Below are positions 1 through 5,397 of a stretch of DNA of 6,690 nt, piece by piece. The position numbers and the translations under genes were made by a program. Each line of letters starts with the position of its first letter. The first letter of the stretch is position 1. The DNA is from Bacteroidales bacterium (GTDB taxonomy: Bacteria; Bacteroidota; Bacteroidia; Bacteroidales; WRGA01): positions 1 to 6,690 of the forward strand of contig JAITHZ010000048.1 in NCBI GenBank assembly GCA_031279795.1, given 5' to 3'. The notes under the pieces are model-generated. The model saw only the letters and a program-made list of their open reading frames with translations, had not been told where the DNA came from and made no database searches.

Positions 1-1
1 G

Positions 2-436
2 CATGCACGCAACGAAGTGAAATGGGAACAATATACGAAAAAAATTCAGATTGAAGCCCGCGTACTGGGCGACCTGGCGCTGAATCATATCATTCCGGTT
101 GCAACCCGCTATCAGGGAATTTTGCTTGATAATGTCTACAAAATTAATGCATTGTACGACAAAGAAAAAGCCGCTAAAATTGCAGCACAAGATTTGGCCA
201 TCATCGAAGAAATTGCCGAACATCTGAATCTTATCAAAACAAAAGTAGACGAAATGGTGGAAACACGTAAAGTAATCAACAAAATTGAAATCGAACGTGA
301 AAAAGCGCTGGCTTATTGCGAACAGATTACGCCATATCTCGAAGAAATCCGCTACCACATCGACAAACTCGAATTGACAGTGGACGACGAAATGTGGCCA
401 TTGCCAAAATATCGCGAATTGCTGTTTATTCGCTGA
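2..436 (+). CDS. glnN: Type III glutamine synthetase, C-terminal fragment (5' end outside window)
   Basis: This is the C-terminal 144 residues of a glutamine synthetase (ATP-dependent ligation of ammonia to glutamate in the cytoplasm). The frame is already open at base 2, reading HARNEVKWEQYTKK, so the GTG at 17 is internal and not a start. The stretch ARVLGDLALNHIIPVATRYQ, the helical charged segment that follows, and the terminal signature MWPLPKYRELLF are what I recognise from the GSIII (GlnN) family, the long form of about 700-730 residues typical of Bacteroidota. The ATP and glutamate sites lie upstream of the window and cannot be checked. The stop is TGA at 434-436. A hairpin pair lies 28 bp downstream, then the separate mutL promoter, so mutL need not be co-transcribed. 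Family identity is fairly certain; the symbol (glnN or glnA3) is a naming choice. Confidence 0.88.
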   Translation, partial: HARNEVKWEQYTKKIQIEARVLGDLALNHIIPVATRYQGILLDNVYKINALYDKEKAAKIAAQDLAIIEEIAEHLNLIKTKVDEMVETRKVINKIEIEREKALAYCEQITPYLEEIRYHIDKLELTVDDEMWPLPKYRELLFIR

Positions 437-463
437 TTACGCAACACTTTCTTCTATACAAAA

Positions 464-494
464 GGCGCAACGAACAATGGTTTGCGCCCATTGT
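464..494 (+). terminator. Two overlapping alternative hairpins after the glutamine synthetase gene (possible terminator)
   Basis: GGCGCAA at 464-470 pairs with TTGCGCC at 482-488 (7 bp, 11-nt loop). ACAATGG, inside that loop at 474-480, can instead pair with CCATTGT at 488-494 (7 bp, 7-nt loop). The two share base 488 and leave no linker, so they should be mutually exclusive. No U-run follows, so this is not a textbook intrinsic terminator. Its place between the glutamine synthetase stop and the mutL promoter suggests a 3'-end structure, which is an inference. Confidence 0.35.
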
Positions 495-508
495 GTTTGT
501 GCATACGA

Positions 509-540
509 TTTGGAAATCCGATAAATTTCATATAATTTTG
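509..540 (+). promoter_or_regulatory. mutL promoter, Bacteroidota type
   Basis: TTTG at 509-512 (-33 element) and TAATTTTG at 533-540 (-7 element, consensus TAnnTTTG) are separated by exactly 20 nt. Transcription would begin a few bases after 540, giving a leader of about 20 nt before the mutL ATG at 567. No Shine-Dalgarno sequence is evident in that leader, which is usual in this phylum. The aspS promoter and the orphan promoter at 4827 have identical geometry. Confidence 0.75.
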
Positions 541-566
541 CGAGAAAAATTAAGTCAACTTACTAT

Positions 567-2435
567 ATGAGCGATATTATCCGTTTATTACCCGATTCGG
601 TGAGTAATCAGATTGCGGCGGGCGAGGTGATTCAGCGACCAGCTTCGGTAGTGAAAGAGCTGGTAGAAAATGCAATAGACGCCTCCGCAACAGAAATACA
701 GGTTGTCATCAAAGATGCCGGACGAACATTGATTCAGATTATCGACAATGGCAAAGGCATGTCAGAAACCGACGCCCGCATGGCCTTTGAGCGTCATGCT
801 ACGTCAAAAATAACATCGGCCAACGACATTTTTTCGCTGAAAACGATGGGTTTTCGAGGAGAAGCGCTGGCGTCAATTGCGGCGGTAGCCCAGGTGGAAT
901 TATGCACACAGCAGGCAAACGCCGATTTGGGTACACGCATTTGCATTGCCGGTTCGGTTGTAGAAAAGCAAGAAGCTTTTTGCGGCCTTACGGGGAGTAA
1001 TTTCATGGTAAAAAATCTTTTTTTTAACGTACCAGCCCGACGAAGATTCCTGAAAAAGCCCGAACTGGAATTTTTACACATTATTTCCGAATTTCAACGA
1101 GTAGCCTTAGTTAATCCTGACATACATTTCACGTTGACTCACAATGAAGTCGAAATCTACAAACTCCCGCCGACAAATATCAAACAGCGCATTATCCGCG
1201 TGTTTTCAAAAAACAACCAACAACAACGACAAGTGAATCAACTTCTGCTGAACATTGATGTAGAAACAAGTCTGGCAAAAATCACAGGTTTCATAGGAAG
1301 GCCCGAAATGACCAAGAAACGAAATGACCAGCAGTTTTTTTTCGTTAATGGACGCTACATGCGACATCCGTATTTTCACAAAGCTGTGATGCATGCTTAT
1401 GATTCGCTGATTCCATCTGGAGAAATGCCTTCGTATTTCATCTATTTTACTGTCAACCCGGCAGAGATTGACATCAATATTCATCCAACAAAAACCGAAA
1501 TAAAGTTTGAAAACGAACAGGCGCTGTGGTCAATAATCTCGGCTGCAGTAAAGGAATCGCTGGGAAAATTTGTTGCAGCGCCCATGATTGATTTCGACCG
1601 TGAAGACGCACCAGATATTCCGCCATTGGGCGCTTCCGGAGAGATCAAAGCGCCGGAATTTGCAGTAAATTCAAGCTACAACCCGTTCAAAACGACATCT
1701 GGTTCATCGGGATACAAGCAACCATCGCTTGCAACAAACTGGGATAAGCTGTACGACGGTTTTGAGCATGAACGCAACCTGCCCGCATCAGAAAGTACCG
1801 ACGCCCAGCCACAACTGTTCGAATCAATACCAGCTGCCTCAACAGAGTTTGCTTCGGAAAGAAAAGAACCGGCAACCCAAAACCTGCAGCTGAAAGGAAA
1901 ATACATCCTCACGTCCGTAAAGTCGGGGTTGATGCTTATAGACCAGCATCGCGCACATGTAAAAGTATTGTACGAACAGTACATGACACAACTGCACCAG
2001 AAAAAAAGCGCATCGCAGCGGATGCTTTTTCCCGAAATTGTTGAATTTTCTCAAGAGGAGGCTACTGTGTTACCCCTGTTGCTTGACGATTTGCATTACA
2101 TTGGTTTTGAGCTTGACAAGATGGATAATCATACTTATGCCATTAATGGTACCCCAGTAAACAGTTGTGAAATGAACCCCACCGAAATTATTAAAGATAT
2201 TATTTTTTCGGTTCGCGAAAGAGGAACAGACATTAAAGAACAAGTGGTAGAGACCATTGCTTTGAGCCTGGCGAAAAAAACGGCAATCCCCTACGGAAAA
2301 TCCTTGTCCGACGAAGAAACACAGCACGTTATAAACCAACTGTTTACCTCGAATGCCCCCAATTATACACCCGATGGAAAAGCAATTATTCACATCGTTC
2401 CCAATGAGGAAATTGACAAATGGTTCAGTAACTGA
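567..2435 (+). CDS. mutL: DNA mismatch repair protein MutL
   Basis: A complete 622-residue MutL, the ATP-driven matchmaker that links mismatch-bound MutS to downstream repair. The N-terminal GHKL ATPase domain (about 1-330) is intact: ELVENAIDA with catalytic Glu31 and Mg-binding Asn35, DNGKGM at 60-65, RHATSK at 76-81, the lid motif GFRGEALAS at 95-103, and Lys309 in HPTKTE as the ATP-contacting lysine. A low-complexity linker spans about 340-435. The C-terminal dimerisation domain (about 440-622) begins with KGKYILTSVKSGLMLIDQH. There the endonuclease motif DQHAxxExxxxE is degenerate (DQHRAHVKVLYE at 459-470: Ala to Arg, first Glu to Val), and the zinc-ligand motifs are replaced by LAKKTAIPYG (568-577) and NYTPDGK (599-605). 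Length is normal, so this is not a truncation. The ATG is supported by the N-terminal alignment IIRLLPDSVSNQIAAGEV and by the promoter 26 bp upstream. Confidence 0.97.
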   Translation: MSDIIRLLPDSVSNQIAAGEVIQRPASVVKELVENAIDASATEIQVVIKDAGRTLIQIIDNGKGMSETDARMAFERHATSKITSANDIFSLKTMGFRGEALASIAAVAQVELCTQQANADLGTRICIAGSVVEKQEAFCGLTGSNFMVKNLFFNVPARRRFLKKPELEFLHIISEFQRVALVNPDIHFTLTHNEVEIYKLPPTNIKQRIIRVFSKNNQQQRQVNQLLLNIDVETSLAKITGFIGRPEMTKKRNDQQFFFVNGRYMRHPYFHKAVMHAYDSLIPSGEMPSYFIYFTVNPAEIDINIHPTKTEIKFENEQALWSIISAAVKESLGKFVAAPMIDFDREDAPDIPPLGASGEIKAPEFAVNSSYNPFKTTSGSSGYKQPSLATNWDKLYDGFEHERNLPASESTDAQPQLFESIPAASTEFASERKEPATQNLQLKGKYILTSVKSGLMLIDQHRAHVKVLYEQYMTQLHQKKSASQRMLFPEIVEFSQEEATVLPLLLDDLHYIGFELDKMDNHTYAINGTPVNSCEMNPTEIIKDIIFSVRERGTDIKEQVVETIALSLAKKTAIPYGKSLSDEETQHVINQLFTSNAPNYTPDGKAIIHIVPNEEIDKWFSN

Positions 2436-2472
2436 AAATTATGAATTTATGTAACCCGTCCTGATTTTCAGG
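2432..2472. terminator. Inverted repeats in the mutL/aspS convergent spacer (possible bidirectional terminator)
   Basis: CTGAAAAT at 2432-2439, overlapping the mutL stop, is an exact inverted repeat of ATTTTCAG at 2464-2471, with a 24-nt loop. The right half also folds on its own as CCTGA-TTT-TCAGG (2460-2472). The two genes converge with only 66 bp between them, so a shared termination site is expected here. Stems are short and no U-run follows directly on either strand, so the call is tentative. Confidence 0.3.
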
Positions 2473-2501
2473 CAAACGTGTCCGTCTATGAATATCTTTT
2501 T

Positions 2502-4268
2502 TCAAGGAAGTATTTGTATTTTAATATTTAGTTCATTAAGCTGTTGTTGGGTTATTTCAGCTGGCGCTCCCATCATTAAATCCTGTGCTTTTTGATTCAT
2601 TGGAAAAGCTACAACTTCTCTCAAATTCTCTTCATCGGCATAAATCATTACAATCCGATCAATACCCGGAGCAAGACCACCGTGAGGGGGGGCGCCATAG
2701 GAAAAAGCGGATATCATATGACCAAATTTTGAATTTACGGTTTCTTTGTTATAACCGACAATTTCAAAAGCTTTATACATAATGTCTGGACGATGATTTC
2801 TTATTGCTCCACTGGATAATTCATACCCATTGCAAACAATATCATATTGATACGCAAGAATATCTAACGGATTTTTAGAAATCAAAGCCTCCATTCCTCC
2901 TTGTGGCATAGAAAAAGGATTATGGCAAAAATCTATTTTTTCTTCTTCTTCGTTATATTCGAAGAAAGGGAAATCAACAACCCAGCAATAAGCTAAAACA
3001 TCTTGCGGTATTAAATTCAATTTTTTTGCAATGTAAATCCTTGTTCTCCCAAAAATTTTTCTTGTTGGCTGCAATTCTCCTGCGCAAAACAAGATACAAT
3101 CTCCGTCAACGAGATTAAGTTGATTTTTTAAATTATTCGCCTCATCTTCATGCAAAAATTTTGCAATTGGTCCTTCAAATTTATCATTTACATATTTCAG
3201 ATATGAGATGCCTTTTGCCCCTTCATTCTTTGAAAATTCATCAATCTCTTTGAAGAATTTATTTGGCATATGGGCAACATTATTAATAACAATTGCTTTA
3301 ATACACCTTCCTTGTTGAGAATTCTCTTTAAAGATACTAAACGATGATGCTTGAAAAATTTTAGAAACATCGTTCATCTCCAGACCAAATCGAATATCCG
3401 GTTTATCTGTACCATACTTTTCCATAACCTCGAAATAAGGAATACGGGGAAAAGGTACTGTAACTATTTTTTTATTAGTTGGAAGAACTTTGTTTAAATG
3501 CACAAATGTTTGCTCAACAATGTTAAAAATTTCATCTTGAGTAGGAAATGCAAGTTCCATATCCAGTTGATAAAATTCGCCAGGACTTCTGTCTGCTCTT
3601 GCAGCTTCGTCTCTGAAACAGGCGGCTATTTGAAAATACCTGTCAAATCCAGAACACATCAGAAGCTGTTTGTATTGTTGAGGCGCTTGAGGCAAGGCAT
3701 AAAATTTCCCGGGATGCAACCGACATGGAACGACAAAGTCTCTTGCTCCTTCCGGTGAAGATACTGTTAATATTGGAGTTTGAATCTCCATAAAATTAAG
3801 CTGTTCTATTAAATATTTCCTCAGTTCGTATATTATCTTTGAACGCAGTATGATATTTTGATGCAATTTTTCACGACGAAGATCTATAAAACGATATTTT
3901 AATCTAAGTTCCTCATTGGGCATAATATCATTAAGAGGAAAAGGCAAGTTTTCGACTATGGAATCTATTTCTAATTTGTCACAAAGAACTTCTATCTCAC
4001 CCGTTAGCATTGCTTTGTTGATTTGGTCGTTTCTACTTTGGACAACACCTTCAATAATAATTATACTTTCAGGTTTTAATTGATTAACTTGCGACATCAA
4101 AGGAGAATCAGGAGCAAAAAACAACTGTGTAACTCCATAATGGTCTCTTAATGTGATAAAAGTCATTTTTCCAAAATCTCTTTTGTGATTTACCCATCCA
4201 GCTAATTTAACTCTTTGATTTACATGAGAAAGTCTCAGTTCTCCACAATTATGAGTTCTATATGTCAT
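2502..4268 (-). CDS. aspS: Aspartyl-tRNA synthetase, alphaproteobacterial-like type
   Basis: A complete 588-residue class IIb synthetase that charges tRNA with aspartate. The N-terminal OB-fold anticodon-binding domain starts at CGELRLSHVNQ and continues through GWVNHKRDFGKMTF. Class II motif 1 is around IQTPIL (162-167); SSPEGARDF (170-178) is the flipping-loop region; Gln197 and Lys200 in LPQAPQQYK correspond to aspartate-contacting residues of the E. coli enzyme; motif 2 is CFRDEAARADRSPGEFYQ (217-234); the bacterial GAD insertion lies about 285-420; motif 3 is GLAPGIDRIVM (531-541, Arg538). The ADRSPGEFYQLD motif, LPQAPQQYKQ, MNQKAQDLMMGAPAEIT and GLAPGIDR recall alphaproteobacterial AspRS; the usual Bacteroidota enzyme reads DLRADRQPEFTQ. 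Phe32 lies where Leu30 (E. coli, discriminating) or His31 (Pseudomonas, non-discriminating) sits, so tRNA-Asn specificity cannot be read off. Base composition is more AT-rich than mutL. The start fits the family N-terminus, and its own promoter lies upstream. Certain as AspRS; transfer is inferred. Confidence 0.97.
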   Translation of the reverse strand: MTYRTHNCGELRLSHVNQRVKLAGWVNHKRDFGKMTFITLRDHYGVTQLFFAPDSPLMSQVNQLKPESIIIIEGVVQSRNDQINKAMLTGEIEVLCDKLEIDSIVENLPFPLNDIMPNEELRLKYRFIDLRREKLHQNIILRSKIIYELRKYLIEQLNFMEIQTPILTVSSPEGARDFVVPCRLHPGKFYALPQAPQQYKQLLMCSGFDRYFQIAACFRDEAARADRSPGEFYQLDMELAFPTQDEIFNIVEQTFVHLNKVLPTNKKIVTVPFPRIPYFEVMEKYGTDKPDIRFGLEMNDVSKIFQASSFSIFKENSQQGRCIKAIVINNVAHMPNKFFKEIDEFSKNEGAKGISYLKYVNDKFEGPIAKFLHEDEANNLKNQLNLVDGDCILFCAGELQPTRKIFGRTRIYIAKKLNLIPQDVLAYCWVVDFPFFEYNEEEEKIDFCHNPFSMPQGGMEALISKNPLDILAYQYDIVCNGYELSSGAIRNHRPDIMYKAFEIVGYNKETVNSKFGHMISAFSYGAPPHGGLAPGIDRIVMIYADEENLREVVAFPMNQKAQDLMMGAPAEITQQQLNELNIKIQILP

Positions 4269-4308
4269 ACTGTTATATTTTAATTAAAACAAATACATTT
4301 TCAAGGCG

Positions 4309-4340
4309 CAAAGTTACTACCATTATCCATGACTAACAAA
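4309..4340 (-). promoter_or_regulatory. aspS promoter, Bacteroidota type
   Basis: Read on the minus strand, TTTG (4340-4337) is followed after exactly 20 nt by TAACTTTG (4316-4309), a full match to TAnnTTTG. The predicted start of transcription is near 4302, giving an AT-rich leader of about 35 nt before the aspS ATG at 4268. The element shows that aspS is expressed from a phylum-native promoter, whatever the ancestry of its coding sequence. Confidence 0.72.
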
Positions 4341-4826
4341 TTTTATCGAATAAATCAACGGCAAAGTTCATTCTTTTTCCCTTGTTTCAATACCAAGTTT
4401 TGCATTGTTTCCATAACTGTCGGCTTTTATCTGCATCTTGCTGAAGGTGTGTTTTGTATTTGCATTTATACGCAAAAATCTACCTTATCTACAGATATTC
4501 AATTCGTTTAAATCTGTTTAAATAGTTTTGAAATAAATAATCAAGACAGCCATTTTTTAATACGCCGTAATCGTAAAACTGCAACTTTTTTTTATGAGAT
4601 GCGAACAGAGAGTGAAGATTAATGGCAATAAATTTTTGCCATCATGTGCAGAACAGCTAAAAGAATGATTGGAAACGTTGATATATTCAACAAAAATTGC
4701 AAATATCTCTGCTGTTTTTCAGGAAGTTAACACTAAAGATAATATTATTGACAAATACATAAAAAATACTTTCGACTATTTTGGTAAAAAAAAAGAGCAA
4801 AAACACGATTTTTTTTTACAAAAAAA
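4317..4826. other. AT-rich intergenic DNA with no convincing gene
   Basis: Between the aspS promoter and the next promoter I find no reading frame with recognisable protein character. The two short frames here (ATG at 4329 to 4511, TTG at 4669 to 4866) have unremarkable AT-driven composition and no motif. The only structure I can point to is a 7-bp perfect hairpin at 4622-4642. No tRNA, insertion sequence or CRISPR repeat is visible. Confidence 0.55.
4622..4642 (+). repeat. Short perfect inverted repeat
   Basis: ATGGCAA (4622-4628) and TTGCCAT (4636-4642) form a 7-bp stem with a 7-nt AT-only loop. No T-run follows on the plus strand. It could be a binding site, a weak hairpin or chance in AT-rich DNA. 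Confidence 0.3.
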
Positions 4827-4858
4827 TTTGCTGAATAAAAGATTTGCCATTATCTTTG
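4827..4858 (+). promoter_or_regulatory. Orphan full-consensus Bacteroidota promoter
   Basis: TTTG at 4827-4830, exactly 20 nt, then TATCTTTG at 4851-4858: a perfect match in both elements and in the spacing seen at mutL and aspS. Transcription should start near 4864-4867 and run rightward. The nearest credible start codon is at 5398, more than 500 nt away, so the transcript has either a very long leader or is a separate non-coding RNA. The elements alone could arise by chance in AT-rich DNA, but the joint match with the same spacing argues for a real promoter. Confidence 0.6.
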
Positions 4859-4897
4859 TGGCGTAAAATGATCTAAGCGAAAAAACATTTTGTGAAA

Positions 4898-4936
4898 TTT
4901 TGCAAATTAATTATTTAAAATGAATAATTTGCAAAA
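4898..4936. repeat. 12-bp perfect inverted repeat just downstream of the orphan promoter
   Basis: TTTTGCAAATTA (4898-4909) is the exact reverse complement of TAATTTGCAAAA (4925-4936), with a 15-nt spacer. It begins roughly 30 nt after the predicted transcription start at about 4865. As RNA it would form a 12-bp but A/U-rich stem; as DNA it could be an operator with two half-sites each containing TTTGCAAA. No T-run follows, so it is not a standard terminator. Confidence 0.5.
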
Positions 4937-5214
4937 ACCAAGAATATTATTAGATGAAAAAATTAAAAAAATACGCAATTTAAAAATATTATACCGTAAT
5001 TACATTTATGAATATTTATATAAATGAATAGATATTTACCGAAATATAAATTGCATAGGTATAATTACAAATATCTCATAATCAATACATTTGATAATAA
5101 TTCATTGATTTTTAGTTATTCAATGCATATTTTTTCTAAAAATAGGATAAATTCACTTACAATCAATATATTAGTGAAAACAATTACGTGATGCAGTTTT
5201 TTGTGTTATTTTTT

Positions 5215-5258
5215 CGTTAATTTCACGATTTTATTTTTTTGGTATTAACGTCTTTTTT
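5215..5258 (+). terminator. Terminator-like hairpin followed by a T-run
   Basis: CGTTAAT (5215-5221) pairs with ATTAACG (5244-5250), loop 22 nt, followed at once by TCTTTTTT. The order stem then T-run fits an intrinsic terminator, but the stem has only two G:C pairs and the loop is long, so strength would be low. If real, it would end a transcript of about 390 nt begun at the promoter at 4827-4858. Confidence 0.25.
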
Positions 5259-5271
5259 ACTTTGCTGGAGA

Positions 5272-5304
5272 TATTATTTTGCTTTTTGCAAGTATTATTT
5301 TGCT
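5272..5304 (+). repeat. 12-bp direct repeat with 21-bp period, upstream of the surface-protein gene
   Basis: TATTATTTTGCT occurs at 5272-5283 and identically at 5293-5304. The period of 21 bp is two helical turns, which would place both copies on the same face of the DNA. Each copy contains TTATTTTG, matching five of the six fixed positions of the Bacteroidota -7 element, so they could be tandem promoter-like elements instead of operator half-sites. Confidence 0.4.
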
Positions 5305-5316
5305 ATTATATTTTAA
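5285..5316 (+). promoter_or_regulatory. Weak candidate proximal promoter for the surface-protein gene
   Basis: TTTG at 5285-5288 is followed after 20 nt by TATTTTAA (5309-5316), which keeps the right spacing but matches only four of six fixed positions of TAnnTTTG. A start near 5322 would leave a leader of about 75 nt. This is much poorer than the other three promoters in the window. Confidence 0.2.
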
Positions 5317-5397
5317 AAAATGGAATAATGATTTTTTAATCTTAATGTTTTGAAGTTAACAATCACATTTAATAACTTAAATATTACCACAATTACA

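Larger units (their letters stand above)
4859..5397 (+). other. Long AT-rich untranslated region or unannotated small-RNA locus upstream of the surface-protein gene
   Basis: About 540 bp of extremely AT-rich sequence between a strong promoter and the ATG at 5398. No reading frame of any credible length is present on the plus strand. It holds a 12-bp perfect inverted repeat (4898-4936), an imperfect inverted repeat (ATTCATTGA at 5100-5108 with TCAATGCAT at 5120-5128, 8 of 9 paired), a terminator-like hairpin (5215-5258) and a 12-bp direct repeat (5272-5304). I do not recognise a known riboswitch or RNA family. A leader for the downstream gene, or a small RNA ending near 5258, are the two readings. 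Confidence 0.4.

Noticed and set aside
464..494. H-type RNA pseudoknot formed by the two interlocking stems
   Set aside because: The 3' arm of stem 1 directly abuts and shares a base with the 3' arm of stem 2, leaving no linker to cross the 7-bp stem, so both cannot form fully together.
316..570. 84-codon plus-strand frame overlapping the glutamine synthetase end and reaching the mutL start
   Set aside because: It is an out-of-frame reading of the glutamine synthetase tail and the intergenic hairpins and promoter; no protein character.
4329..4511. 60-codon open frame on the plus strand upstream of aspS
   Set aside because: Starts inside the aspS promoter spacer, has no recognisable protein feature, and its composition simply follows the AT-rich spacer.
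4669..4866. 65-codon open frame on the plus strand starting with TTG
   Set aside because: It overlaps the full-consensus promoter at 4827-4858, has no promoter of its own that I can see, and contains long A and T runs typical of non-coding spacer.
5086..5093. TACATTTG as another -7 promoter element
   Set aside because: Matches TAnnTTTG, but no TTTG lies at 19-21 nt upstream, unlike the three accepted promoters.
4269..5397. CRISPR array, insertion sequence or tRNA in the long spacer
   Set aside because: No regularly spaced repeats of sufficient length, no transposase remnant or terminal repeats, and no cloverleaf-like GC-rich segment are visible.
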